Origin: Streptomyces sp. HUAS 15-9
GTDB taxonomy: Bacteria; Actinomycetota; Actinomycetes; Streptomycetales; Streptomycetaceae
Assembly (NCBI RefSeq): GCF_025642155.1
Contig: NZ_CP106798.1
Span: 8,370,001 to 8,434,000, forward strand
Length of the DNA stretch: 64,000 nucleotides
Direction: 5' to 3'
Shown: piece by piece, positions 1 through 13,400 of the stretch
Layout of the letters: every line of letters begins with the position of its first letter
Numbering within the stretch: position 1 is the stretch's first letter
Program-made: the position numbers and the translations under genes
The notes under the pieces: model-generated
What the model was told of the DNA's origin: nothing
The model's database searches: none
The model's input: only the letters and a program-made list of their open reading frames with translations

Positions 1-1
1 T

Positions 2-1450
2 GCCCGGACGCCCGCGATGAAGGCCATGGGAGAACGGGCTGCCGACCCGCGGTTCGCGCAGTGGATGGTCGTCGGCGCTCCGGCTGGGCTGGACCGGGCT
101 GCGCTCGGCACGGCCGTCGGTGCGGTCGTCGATGCGCACGGCGTGCTCCGCGCCCGCGTCGAGGACGGCGGATCGCGGCTGGTGGTACGCGAGCCCGGGT
201 CGGTGGACGCGGCCGCACTGATCAGCCGCGTCGACGCCACCGACGGCGACCTGGATCAGGTGGTGGGCCGGGCGGCCCGCGAAGCGGTGGAGCGGCTGGA
301 TCCCACCTCGGGCGTACTGCTGCAGGTGGTGTGGGCCGATGCCGGGCCGGCACGAGCGGGCCGCCTGGCGCTGGTGGTCCACCACCTGGCGGTGGACGGC
401 GTCTCGTGGCGGATCCTGCTGCCGGACCTACAGGGCGCGTACGAGGCCGTGGCCGCGGGCGAGACACCGGTTCTCGATCCGACGGGTACGTCGTTCCGCC
501 GTTGGGCGGAGCTGCTGACCACTTGGGCCCGCAGCGACGAGCGGCGGGCCGAACTGCGGGGGTGGACCGAACTGCTCCGGGGTGAGGAACCGCTGCTCGG
601 TGTCCGGCAGTTGGATCCGACCCGGGACACCGTACGAACGCTCAGGCACCGCTCCTGGACGGTGCCGGTGGAGCAGGCGGCGGTGCTGGCCGGGCGGACG
701 GCGGCCGTGTTCCACTGCGGCCTGCACGAAATGCTGCTCGCGACCCTGGCCGGGGCGATCTCCTCCTGGCGGCCCGGCCCGGCCGGCCGGGTCCTGGTCG
801 ACGTCGAGGGCCACGGCCGCGAGCCGGTGGAAGGGGTGGACCTGTCCCGCACGATGGGCTGGTTCACCGACGTCCACCCCCTCCGGCTGGACACCGCCGG
901 GGTGAACCTGCCCCAGGCCCGCTCCGGCGGCCCGGCTGCCGGGGCGCTGCTCAAGGCAGTCAAGGAGCAGGTGGGCGCCGTGCCCGGGGACGGACTGGGC
1001 TACGGTCTGCTGCGTCACCTCAACCCCGACACGGCCGAGGTGCTGGCCCAACTCCCCTCCGCCCAGGTCGGGTTCAACTACCTGGGCCGGTTCACCGCCG
1101 GTGAGCGGTCCGGCCCCGTCCGCGCCTGGCAGATGGCCGGCGAGACGGCGGTCGGTGGCGCCGCCGACCCCGACGCGCCCGTCACGCACCCCCTCGATGC
1201 GGGCGCCGTCGTCCGCGACACCCCGGACGGCCCCGAGCTGACCGTCACGCTCAGCTGGGCCGGCGGGCTGCTGGAGGAATCCGAGGCCGAACGCCTCGGT
1301 GGGCTGTGGCTGGAGATGCTGCACGGCCTGGCCGCGCACACCACCGACCCGGCCGCGGGCGGCCACACCCCGTCCGACTTCCCCCTCCTCGACCTTGCAC
1401 AAGAAGAAGTTGACGAGCTCGAGTCCGAATTCGCCGAGGACCACATCTAA
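2..1450 (+). CDS. NRPS C-terminal fragment: epimerisation domain
   Basis: This is the 3' part of a nonribosomal peptide synthetase whose start lies before the window; the frame is open from base 2. The whole visible part is one epimerisation (E) domain. It shows the active-site motif HHLAVDGVSWRIL, the EGHGRE motif, RTMGWFTDVHPLRL, and the late motif AQVGFNYLGRF, in the usual order. A short acidic tail (EEVDELESEFAED) closes the protein and is probably a docking segment for the next NRPS. The E domain means that the last residue added by this protein is handed on in D form. It is followed after 36 bases by the next NRPS gene on the same strand. The substrate of this module cannot be told because its A domain is outside the window. 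Confidence 0.93.
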   Translation, partial: ARTPAMKAMGERAADPRFAQWMVVGAPAGLDRAALGTAVGAVVDAHGVLRARVEDGGSRLVVREPGSVDAAALISRVDATDGDLDQVVGRAAREAVERLDPTSGVLLQVVWADAGPARAGRLALVVHHLAVDGVSWRILLPDLQGAYEAVAAGETPVLDPTGTSFRRWAELLTTWARSDERRAELRGWTELLRGEEPLLGVRQLDPTRDTVRTLRHRSWTVPVEQAAVLAGRTAAVFHCGLHEMLLATLAGAISSWRPGPAGRVLVDVEGHGREPVEGVDLSRTMGWFTDVHPLRLDTAGVNLPQARSGGPAAGALLKAVKEQVGAVPGDGLGYGLLRHLNPDTAEVLAQLPSAQVGFNYLGRFTAGERSGPVRAWQMAGETAVGGAADPDAPVTHPLDAGAVVRDTPDGPELTVTLSWAGGLLEESEAERLGGLWLEMLHGLAAHTTDPAAGGHTPSDFPLLDLAQEEVDELESEFAEDHI

Positions 1451-1486
1451 CGCGCGCTTTGAGTCGCTGTAAGGAGAGATGGAGCT

Positions 1487-4400
1487 GTGACCCGATCTCG
1501 TGTCGAGGACGTCTGGCCGCTGTCGCCGTTGCAGGAGGGGCTGCTCTTCCACGCCGCCTTCGGAGACGAGGGCCCCGATGTGTACCAAGGGCAGCGCATG
1601 CTCGATCTGATCGGGCCGGTCGACGCCGGTCAACTGCGAGTGACCTGGGATGCGTTGCTGGACAGGCACGCGGCGCTGCGGGCGAGCTTCCGTCGGCGCA
1701 AGTCCGGCGAGGCGGTCCAGGTCATCGCGCGTGAGGTCGTCCTGCCGTGGCACGAGGCCGACGTCTCCAGCCTCCCGCCAGCCGATGCGGCCGCCGAACT
1801 GGAGCGGTTGGCTGAACAGGAGCGCGCGGAGAAGTTCGATCCGGCGGTGGCGCCCCTGTTGCGGCTGCTGCTCGTCCGGCTGGCCGAGGACCGGCACCGG
1901 CTGGTGATGACCAGTCACCATGTGCTCATGGACGGCTGGTCCATTCCGGTCCTGCTCACCGAGTTGTCCGCAGTGTACGCGGCGGGCGGCACCACCGCCG
2001 GATTACCCCGCACGACCTCCTACCGTGAGTACCTGGCGTGGCTGAACCGCCAGGACAAGGCCGCGGCACGGGCGGCTTGGCGCGCGGAGCTGGCGGGGGT
2101 CGAGGAGCCTACTCTGGTCGCTCCGGCCGACCCGGGCAGGCCGCCGGTTGCCGCGGAGAACCTGATCCACGAGATCTCCGAGGAACTGACCCAAAGGGTG
2201 GTGCAACTCGCCCGTGGCCAGGGGCTGACGGTCAACTCCGTGATCCAGTGCGCGTGGGCGATCGTGCTGGCACACCTGACCGGACGCACCGACGTGGTCT
2301 TCGGCGCCACGTCGGCGGGACGGCCCACGGAACTCCCCGGCGTGGAGTCGATGGTCGGTCTCTTCCTCAACACCCTCCCGGTAAGGGCGCGACTCGACGC
2401 AGCCCAGCCTGTCGCCGAGCTGCTGGCCGATCTGCAGGCGCGGCAGTCCGCGCTCATGGCGCACCAGCACCTCGGGCTGCCCGAGGTCCAGCGCCTCGCC
2501 GGTGCCGGCGCGGTCTTCGACACCCTTGTGGTGTACGAGAACTACCCCCGCCCGCCCGCCGGACCGCCCAGCCCGGACGGCCTCGCCATCCGCGCCGGCG
2601 GGGCGCAGGAAGCGGCCCACTATCCGCTGACGCTCGTCGCGGTCCCGGCCGACCGGATGCACTTCAAGCTCGACTACCGGCCCGACCTCTTCGACCGCGA
2701 CGCCGCCATGTCGGTCATCGACCGGCTGGTGCGGGTGCTGGAGCAGATCGTGGACGATCCGCGGATCCGGGTCTGCGACATCGACGTGCTCGGCGAGACC
2801 GAGCGTTCGCGGGTGGTGGAGGAGTGGAACGACACGGCCCGTCCGGTGTCGTCCGACACCTTGCTCGACCTGTTCCGGGACCGGGTACGGCGCTCACCGG
2901 AGACGGTGGCCCTGCGGTGCGGGGACGAGACGGTCTCGTACGGCGATCTGGAGGCCCGCGCCAACCGGCTGTCCCGCCATCTACGCCGACTGGGCGTTGG
3001 GGCTGAGTCGCGGGTGGGGCTGTGTCTGCCGCGCGGGGTGGACATGGTCGTGGGCGAGTTGGCGGTGTGGAAGGCGGGCGGTGCCTTCGTGCCGCTGGAC
3101 CCCGAATACCCGGTGGACCGGCTGGCGTTCATGGTCGCCGACAGCGGTACGGCGGTGGTGCTCAGCACTCGTGACACGCTCGGCGATGTGCCGGCGCTGG
3201 AAGCTGAACACCTGGTGCTGCTCGACGAGGTGGCGGAGGCGATTGCCGCGGAACCCGCGGACGCGCCGGAGTCGTCCCCGGAGTTCGACCAGCTGGCGTA
3301 TGTCATCTACACCTCCGGCTCGACGGGCTGGCCGAAGGGCGTGGCCGTCGCGCACGGTGGTCTGGTGAATCTGGCGGAGGCGATGCGCCCGGTGCTGGGC
3401 GTGGAACAGGGTGTGTCGGCTCTTCAGTTCGCGTCGTTCAGCTTCGACGCGGCCGTCCTCGATGTGGCCGTCACGCTGGGGGCGGGCGGTACGCTGGCCA
3501 TCGCCTCCAGCGAGGAGCGGGGCGATCCGGGCGCGCTCGCGGAGATGATCCGTACGGCGGGTGCGAGCGTGGCGAGCGTGGTGCCTTCGCTGCTCGGGGT
3601 GTTGGACCCGGCCGCTGTGCCCGGGGTGTCCAACTGGGTGCTGGGCGCCGAGCGGTTGAGCGCCGACCTGGCCGCCCGCTGGCAGGCGCGGGCACGGGTG
3701 TGGAACACCTACGGTCCGACCGAGGCCACTGTCATCACCACCGCCACCCCCGTCGACGGCGGCACCACCCCTGAGGACCCGCCCCCGCCGATCGGCCGCC
3801 CGCTGGCCAACACCCGGGTGTTCGTGCTGAACGGCTTCCTCCAGCCCGTCCCCTTGGGCTCGGTGGGTGAGCTGTACATCGCCGGGCCGGGCCTGGCACG
3901 CGGCTACGTCGGGCGCCCGGAGCTGACCGCGGAGCGGTTCGTGGCCTGCCCGTTCCTGCCCGGTCAGCGCATGTACCGCTCCGGCGACCTGGCCCGGTGG
4001 AGCGCGGACGGTCAACTGCACTTCGCCGGACGCGCCGACGAGCAGGTGAAGATCCGAGGGCACCGAGTGGAGCCGGGCGAGGTCGAGGCCGTGCTCGCCG
4101 CCCATCACGACGTCGGCCAGGCGGCGGTCATCGCCCGTGAGGACGGGGCGGGCGACACACGCCTGATCGCCTACGCCGTCCCCAACGGCCAGGACGGCAC
4201 CCAGGACACCGGCGCACTGCGGGAGTTCATGGCGGCCTCGTTGCCCGACTACATGGTCCCGGCCGCGGTCGTGGTGCTGGCCGCGCTGCCGCTGACCGTC
4301 AACGGCAAGCTCGACCGCGCCGCGCTGCCCGCGCCCGACCTGGTGGTCAAGGGCGGACGGGGACCGGCGACCCCGACCGAGGAAGTGCTGTGCGGACTGT

Positions 4401-7400
4401 ATGCGGAGGTGCTGGGTCTGGAGCGGGTCGGTGCTGAGGCGTCGTTCTTCGGTCTGGGCGGTGACTCGCTGCTGGCGATGCGGTTGTTGGCGCGGGTGCG
4501 GTCGGTGCTGGATGCGGAGGTGAGCATCCGTGAGTTGTTCGGTGCGCCGACGGTGGCCGGGATCGCGCGACTGATCGAGGGTGCGTCCGGCACCAGCCGG
4601 TTGCCGTTGCGGCCGCAGTCACGGCCGGAGGTGCTGCCGCTGTCGTACGCCCAGCAGCGCATGTGGTTCCTGAACCGGCTGGAGGAGACCGCCTCCGGCA
4701 CGGCGGCCGCCGCCTACAACCTGCCGCTGGCGCTCCGGCTGTCCGGTGAACTGGACACGACGGCCCTGGAGGCGGCGCTGGGCGATGTGGCGGAGCGGCA
4801 CGAGAGCCTGCGCACCGTCTTCCCGAGCGTCGAGGGCGTACCGCGGCAGCGGATCCTCGACGGCGACGCGGCACGGCCGTCACTGACGGTGGTCGAGACC
4901 GCCGCCGACGAGGTCGTGCAGGTGCTCGCCGAGCTGTCCGAGCGGGGCTTCGAGCTGAGCAAGGAACTGCCGTGGCGGGTGTGGCTGCTGCGTGTGTCGC
5001 CGAGTGAGCATGTGCTGCTGGTCGTGACGCATCACATCGCGTCGGACGGCTGGTCGATGGGGGTCCTGGCGCGGGATCTGCGGGCCGCGTACGCCGCGCG
5101 TCTCGAAGGCCGGACACCGGACCGGCAACCCCTGCCGGTGCAGTATGCGGACTACGCGCTGTGGCAGCGCGAGGCGCTCGGCGACCTCGACGACCCGGAC
5201 AGCATCATCAGCGGCCAACTGGGCTACTGGAAGCAGGCCTTGGCAGGCCTCGGCGAGGAGATCGCCCTCCCCACCGACCGGCCGCGGCCCGCGGTCGCCT
5301 CGTTCCGCAGTGGGAGCGTGCCGGTGGGGGTGGACGCGGCCACGCACGCCCGGCTGGTGGAGCTGGCGGGGCGGGGCCGGGCGACGATGTTCATGGTGGT
5401 GCACGCGGCGCTCGCGGTGCTGCTGTCCCGCATGGGCGCGGGCGACGACATCCCGCTCGGAACCCCGGTCGCCGGCCGGGGCGAGCCTCAACTGGAGGAG
5501 CTGGCCGGGTTCTTCGTCAACACCCTGGTGCTGCGCACGGACCTCAGCGGCGACCCGACCTTCGCCGAGCTGCTGGGGCGGGTGCGCGAGGCGGATCTGG
5601 CGGCGTACGCACATCAGGACGTGCCGTTCGAGCGGCTGGTGGACGAGCTCAACCCCTCGCGCTCCCTCTCACGGAACCCGCTGTTCCAAGTAATGCTGGC
5701 GCTGCAGAACGTGCCGGAGGCGCAGTGGGACCTGCCCGGACTCCGGGTGGCGCCGCTGCCGCCCATGCAGGCGCCGCCGGCCCGGTTCGATCTGTCGGTC
5801 ACCCTGGCCGAGGAACGCGACGCCGACGGCACCCCGGCCGGTCTCGGCGGCGGCATCCTCTACGCCGCCGACCTGTTCGACGAGGACACGGCCCAGCGGC
5901 TCGCCCAGCGCCTCGCCCGGGTGTTGGAGCAGATCGCGGCCACACCGCAGCTGCGCCTCAGCGACATCGACGTGCTTGGCGAGGCCGAGCGTGCGCGGGT
6001 GGTGGAGGAGTGGAACGACACCGCGCGGCCGCTGCCGTCCGGCTCGACAGTGGACCTCATCGCCGCACGGGCCGAGGACACTCCGCAGGCCACGGCTGTG
6101 CGCTGCGGGGACGAGGCGCTCTCGTACGGTGAACTGGAGTCGCGCGCGAACCAGTTGGCCCGCCACCTGTGCCGCCTGGGCGTTGGCGCGGAGTCGCGGG
6201 TGGGGCTGTGTCTGCCGCGTGCAGTGGACATGGTCGTGGGTGAGCTGGCGGTGTGGAAGGCGGGCGCCGCGTTCGTGCCGCTGGACCCCGAATACCCGGC
6301 CGACCGGCTGGCGTTCATGGTGGCCGACAGCGGTACGGCGGTGGTGCTCACCACCTCCGAGGCGCTGGCCGGGCTGCCGTTGGAGGCCGAGCACGTGCTG
6401 CTGCTGGACGAGGCGGTGGAGGCGATTGCCGCGGAGTCGGAGGAGCCGCTGGGGTCGTCACCGAGTCCTGACCAGCTGGCGTATGTGATCTACACCTCCG
6501 GCTCGACCGGCCGTCCGAAGGGAGTGGCGCTCGCGCATGGCGGTCTGGTGAACCTGGCCGAGGCGATGCGCCCGGTGCTCGGTGCCGAACAGGGCATCAC
6601 CACGCTGCAGTTCGCCTCGTTCAGCTTCGACGCCGCCGTCCTCGACGTGGCTGTCACCCTTGTCGCGGGCGGTACCCTGGCCATCGCCTCCAGCGAGGAG
6701 CGGGGCGACCCGGCCGCGCTGGCGGAAATGCTGCTCACCTCGGGCGTTTCGGTGGCCAGTGTGGTGCCTTCCCTGCTCGGCGTACTCGACCCGGCTGCTG
6801 TGCCCGGGGTGTCCAACTGGGTGCTGGGCGCCGAGCGGTTGAGCGCCGACCTGGCCGCCCGCTGGCGGGCCCAGGCTCGGGTGTGGAACACCTACGGGCC
6901 CACGGAGGCCACCGTCATCAGCACCGCCACTCTCCTGGAGGACACTCTGTCTCCGGAGGCCGCGCCCCCTCCGATCGGTCGCCCCCTGGCCAACACCCGG
7001 GTGTACGTGCTGGACGATTTCCTGCAGCCGGTGCCTGTCGGCGCGGTGGGCGAGGTGTACATCGCCGGGCCGGGGCTGGCCCGCGGCTATGTCGGACGCC
7101 CGGGGCAGACCGCGGAGCGGTTCGTGGCCTGCCCGTTCGCACCGGGCCGGCGGATGTACCGCTCCGGAGACCTGGCCCGCTGGTCGGCCGACGGGCAGCT
7201 GCACTTCGTCGGCCGGGCGGACGAGCAGGTGAAGATCCGAGGGTTCCGTATCGAGCTGGGCGAGGTCGAGGCGGCGCTGGCCGCTCACCCCGACGTCGGC
7301 CAGACCGCCGTCGTCGTGCGCGAGGACCGACCCGGCGACCGGCAACTCGTCGCGTACGCCGTCCCGGCCACCGACGCCGAGTTCGACAGCACCCTGCTGC

Positions 7401-10400
7401 GCGAACACATCGCCAAGTCCCTGCCGGAGTACATGGTCCCGGCTGCCGTGGTGGAGCTGGAGGCGCTGCCGCTGACCGTCAACGGCAAACTCGACCGCAT
7501 CGCCCTGCCCGCCCTCGACCAGGCCACCCGCGACGAGAGCCGTGCTCCCGCCACGCCCACCGAGGAGGTGCTGAGCGGACTGTTCGCGGAGGTGCTGGGT
7601 CTGGAGCGGGTCGGTGCTGAGGCGTCGTTCTTCGGTCTGGGTGGTGATTCGCTGCTGGCGATGCGGTTGTTGGCGCGGGTGCGGTCGGTGCTGGATGCGG
7701 AGGTGAGCATCCGTGAGTTGTTCGGTGCGCCGACGGTGGCCGGGATCGCGCGACTGATCGAGGGTGCCTCCGGGGCCAGCCGGTTGCCGTTGCGGCCGCG
7801 GGTACGGCCGGAGGTGCTGCCGCTGTCGTACGCCCAGCAGCGGATGTGGTTCCTCAACCGGCTGGACGAGGGCGACTCCGGCGCGGCCGCGGCCGCCGCC
7901 TACAACCTGCCGCTGGCGCTCCGGCTGTCCGGTGAGGTGGATGCGACCGCCTTGCGCGCGGCGCTGGGCGATGTCGCGGAGCGGCACGAGAGCCTGCGCA
8001 CGGTCTTCCCGCAGTCCGAGGGCGTGCCGCGACAGCGCATCCTGCACGGCCCGGCCGCCCGCCCACGCCTGTCCGTGGTCGAGACGAACGAGGAGGAGCT
8101 GGCGGATCGGCTGGCCACGTACTCCAAGCGGGGCTTCGATCTGAGCAAGGAGCTGCCTTGGCGGGTGTGGCTGCTGCGGGTGTCCCCGAGTGAGCATGTG
8201 CTGCTGGTCGTGACGCATCACATCGCGTCGGACGGTTGGTCGATGGGGGTGCTGGCGCGGGATCTGCGGGCCGCGTACGCCGCGCGTCTTGAGCGGCGGC
8301 TGCCGGACTGGCAACCGCTGCCGGTGCAGTACGCGGACTACGCGCTGTGGCAGCGGGACGCTCTCGGCGAGCTCGACGATCCGAACAGCGTCGTCAGCGG
8401 TCAACTGGGTTACTGGAAGCAGGTCCTGGCCGGAGCGCCGCAGGAGTTGCGGCTACCGGCCGACCGGTTGCGACCGGCGGCTTCCTCGTTCCGCAGCGGG
8501 AGCGTACCGGTCGGCGTGGACGCGGCCACACACGCCTCGCTGGTGGAGCTGGCGGGGCGGGGCCGGGCGACGATGTTCATGGTGGTGCACGCGGCGCTCG
8601 CGGTGCTGCTGTCCCGCATGGGCGCCGGGGACGACATCCCGCTGGGCACTCCGATCGCGGGGCGTGGCGACACACACCTGGAGGAGCTGGCCGGGTTCTT
8701 CGTCAACACCCTGGTGCTGCGCACGGACCTCAGCGGCGACCCGACCTTCGCCGAGCTGCTGGGGCGGGTGCGCGAGGCGGATCTGGCGGCGTACGCACAT
8801 CAGGACGTGCCGTTCGAGCGGCTGGTGGACGAGCTGAACCCGGCCCGTTCGCTGTCGCGCAACCCGCTCTTCCAGGTGATGCTCACGCTGCAGAACGTCC
8901 CCGACTCCCGCTGGGAGCTGCCCGGACTCGAGATCACCCCGATACCGGCTGCCGAGGCGCCGCCGGCCCGGTTCGACCTGTCGGTCACCCTGGCCGAGGA
9001 ACGCGACGCCGACGGCACCCCGGCCGGTCTCGGCGGCGGCATCCTGTACGCGGCCGACCTGTTCGACGAGGGCACCGTCCAGGGTCTGGCCGTACGCCTG
9101 GCCCGGGTGCTGGAGCAGGTCGCCGCCGACCCGGACACCCGTCTGAGCGCCATCGACCTCCTCGGCGAGGCCGAGCGTGCGCGGGTGGTGGAGGAGTGGA
9201 ACGCCACCACAGGCCCGGTTCCCCCGGGCACGCTCGTGCAGCGGATCGCCGAGCAGGCGGAGCTGGCGCCGGATGTGGTGGCCGTGCGCTGCGGGCACGA
9301 GATGCTCTCGTACGCGGAGTTGGAGGCGCGCTCCAACCGGTTGGCCCGCCATCTGCGCGACCTGGGGATCGGCCGGGAGTCCCGGGTGGGGCTGTGTCTG
9401 CCCCGCGGTGTCGACATGATCGTGAGCGAAGTGGCGGTGTGGAAGGCGGGCGGTGCGTTCGTACCGCTTGATCCGCAATGCCCCGCGGATCGGCTGGCGT
9501 TCATGGTTGCCGACAGCGGTACGGCGGTAATACTCGCCACCACCGAGGCGTCGGCCGGGCTGCCGTTGGAGGCCGAACACGTGGTGCGGCTCGACCAGGT
9601 CGCCGAGGCCGTCGCGGCCCGCTCCGGCCGACCGCTGGAGGCGCCACCGACCCCTGACCAACTGGCCTATGTGATCTACACCTCCGGCTCGACCGGCCGT
9701 CCGAAGGGAGTGGCGCTCGCGCATGGCGGTCTGGTGAACCTGGCCGAGGCGATGCGCCCGGTGCTCGGTGCCGAACAGGGCATCACCACGCTGCAGTTCG
9801 CCTCGTTCAGCTTCGACGCGGCCGTCCTCGACGTGGCTGTCACCCTGGCGGCGGGCGGCACACTGGCCATCGCCTCCAGTGAGGAGCGGGGCGACCCGGC
9901 CGCGCTGGCGAAGATGATCCGTAGCTCCGGGGTCGGCGCGGCCAGCGTGGTGCCGTCGCTGCTCGGCGTGCTGGACCCGGCCACCGTGCCCGGCGTGGAC
10001 AACTGGGTGCTGGGTGCCGAGCGGTTGAGTGCGGACCTTGCCGCGCGGTGGAGGCCGCAGGCGACGGTGTGGAACACCTACGGGCCCACCGAGGCCACCG
10101 TGATCACCACCGCCGTCCCGCTCGACGAGGGCATCCGCCCCGGGGACGCGCCGCCCGCGATCGGTCGCCCGCTGGCCAACACCAGGGTGTATGTGCTGGA
10201 CGACTTCCTCCAGCCGGTGCCTGTCGGCGCGGTGGGCGAGCTCTACATCGCCGGGCCGGGGCTGGCCCGCGGCTACGTCGGACGCCCGGGGCAGACCGCC
10301 GAGCGGTTCGTGGCCTGCCCGTTCGCACCCGGCCGACGCATGTACCGCTCCGGAGACCTGGCTCGCTGGACCGCGGACGGACAGCTGCACTTCGCGGGGC

Positions 10401-13400
10401 GGGCGGACGAGCAGGTCAAGATCCGCGGTTTCCGCATCGAGCCTGGGGAGGTCGAGGCGGTGCTCGCCGCCCACCCCGACGTCGGCCAGGCCGCGGTCGT
10501 CGCCCGCACCGACGGGCCCGGTGACCCGCAGCTCGTCGGCTATGCCGTCCCCGCCACGGCCGGCGACGAACTCGCCCCGGCCCTGCTGCGCGAGCACATC
10601 GCCAAGGCCGTGCCGGAGTACATGGTGCCCGCCGTGATCGTGCCGCTGGGCGCGCTGCCGTTGACCCCCAACGGCAAGCTCGACCGCGACGCCCTGCCCG
10701 CCCCCGACTTCGGCGGCCAGGTGTCCGCGCTGATGCCGCAGGGTGAGGTGGAAGAGATCCTGTGCGGACTGTTCGCCGAGGTCCTTGAGGTCGAACGCAT
10801 CGGCGCGGACGACAACTTCTTCGACCTGGGCGGCAACTCGGCGCTCGCGATGCGCCTCGCCGGACGGATCCGCACCGAGCTCGGTGCCGAGCTGAGCATG
10901 CGCCACTTCTTCGGCGCACCGACCCCGGTCGGCGTGGCCCGGCTGCTCGGCTCGAAGGTGCGCCCCGCACTCCGCCCCGCCGACGAGCGCCCGGCGGAGA
11001 TCCCCCTCACGGCAGGCCAGCTCCGTACCTGGGACATGGACCGACGCCTCGAGGACGCGACGGCCTACCAGACCGCGGTCGCGCTGCGCCTGGGCGGCCC
11101 ACTGGACCAGGACGGACTCCGGGCGGCGCTCGGGGACGTCGCCGCGCGGCACGACATGCTGCGGACGCTCTTCCCCGAGGTCGGCGGCGTGCCCCACCAG
11201 CGGGTACTGGACCCCGATGAGGCCCGGCCCTCGCTCACGGTGACGTCGGCGACCGAGGAGGAGCTGCCGGAACTGCTGGCCGCCCACACCGCACACCGGT
11301 TCGACCTGACGCGGGAGACACCCTGGAGGCCGTACCTCTTCCCGCTGTCCAAGGACGACAGCGTGCTGCTCCTCGTCGTCCACCGGATCGCCGCGGACGA
11401 CGCGTCGCTCGACCTGCTCGTCCGGGACCTGGCCGCGGCGTACGGCGCGCGGCGCGAGGGCCGGGTGTCGGAACGGGCGCCGCTGCCCATGCAGTTCGCG
11501 GACTACGCGCTGTGGGAGCGGGAGTTGCTCAAGGGCGAGGAGCGGCCTGACAGCCTGATCAGCGATCAGGTGGATTACTGGCGGGAGACCTTGGCGGGCG
11601 TCGGCGCCGAGACCGAGCTGCCGGCCGACCGGCCGCGGCAGGCGTCGCCGTCGCGTCGCGTGGACTCGGTACCGGTGCGCCTGGGCGCCGAGGCGCACGA
11701 CCGGTTGATGGAGGCGGCGCAGTCCGGCGGCTCGCCCTCGGCGTTCATCGTGGTGCACGCGGCGCTCGCGCTGCTGCTCAGTCGGCTGGGGGCGGGCACG
11801 GACGTCACGCTCGGTACCGTGCTGCCGCGCCATGAGGCCGAGGACAGCCTGGAGGGTGTGGTGGGCCCGTTCGCCGGCCCGCTGCCGCTGCGTACGGACA
11901 CCTCCGGCGACCCGACCTTCCTGGAGCTGATCGGCCGGTCACGGGACGCCCACCAGGAGGCGCTGCTCTACCGGGACCTGCCGTTCGAGCGGATGGTGGA
12001 GGTGCTGCCCCTGCCCGACCCGGCGGCGCCGCACCACCCCGTGTTCCAGGTCCTGCTCGAGGTGCACGACGACGACGCGGAGAAGTGGGACACCTCCGAG
12101 ATGCCGGGTCTGAGCACCAGGCGCCTGGACGTGGGGACGGAGTCCTCCGAGCTCGATCTGACCGTCAGCCTCACCGAGCGGAGCCACGACGACGGTACGC
12201 CGGACGGCATCGACGGCGTGATCCGGTACGCGACGGAGCTGTTCGACCGGGCCACTGTCCAGGCTCTGGCCGGTCGGCTGGTGCGGGTGCTCGAACAGGT
12301 CGCGGCCGATCCCGAGCTGCGCCTGAGCCAGGTGGACGTGCTCCTGGACCCGGCCGAGTACCAACAGGTGGTCGAGGCGTGGAACGCCACCGCGGCCGAG
12401 GTGCCGACGGGCACCGTGGTCGAGCTGCTGGCAGCCCGGGCGGCCCGGACCCCGGACGCCGTCGCCCTCGTGGAGCAGGGCCAGGACAGCGCACTGACGT
12501 ACGCGGAACTGCGGGACGTGGGCTCGCGGCTCGCGCGGCGGCTGGCCGAGCGGGGCATCGGGGCCGACGACGTCGTGATGGTGGCCGTACCGCCGAGCAG
12601 CGGCGTCGTGGTCGGCGCGCTCGGTGTGCTCGAGGCCGGTGCCGCCTGTCTGTTCGCGGGACCGGACCGGCCCGTGGAGGAGGTCGGCGAGCTGGTGCGC
12701 GAGTCCGGCGCCGCGGCGCTGGTGTGCCCTGCGACCATCGCCGGGGTGGTGCCCGAGGACGTGACGATCCCGGTGGTCGCGCTGGAGGAGGAGCAGGAGG
12801 CGACCGGGGTCCGGGAGAGTGTGGCGGTGCCGAGGCGGCCGCGGCCGGGCAGCGCGGCCTTGCTGCTGCCCGTCTCGCCGGAGGACGGCCTCAGCGAGGT
12901 CACGGTGATCGAGCACCGGGCACTGCTCAATCTGGTGGCCCAACGGATGCGGGCCCTGCCGTCGGAGTCGGCGGAGCTGGTGCTCGACGGGCGGGCCCCG
13001 GTCCAGGCGCAGGCCGCCCTGCTCGCACCGGCGCTCGCGGCGCTGTGCGCGGGCGTGACCGTACGACTCGGCGCACCTGGTGCGCGGCCGGTGGCGGCCA
13101 CGACGGACGGCACCGCGGTGCTGGTCACCACCGCCGGTCAGCTGCCGGACGGGCAGATGCCCGACGGCGGGCGGGAGTTCACGGAAGTGTGGGCGATGGG
13201 TCACGGCACCCCGGTGGTCGCGGAGGACCTGCACAGGCGGCGGGCGGAACACTCGCAGTCCAGGCTGGTGACCGTCCAGGGCGCGGCCGAGACCGGCTGG
13301 GCGTGGTGGGAGAACCGCACCCCCTCCGGCGAGGAGCGAGCCTCCTCCGGCGAGGAGCGAGCCTCCTCCGGGACACTGTCGGCGGAGCCGCTCGCAGGCG

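Noticed and set aside
428..1921. Long antisense frames over the NRPS, P450 and DpgA genes, such as this one and 8453-11833
   Set aside because: High-GC coding DNA leaves long open frames on the other strand. These have Arg/Gly/Ala/His-rich composition, no domains, and overlap clear genes.
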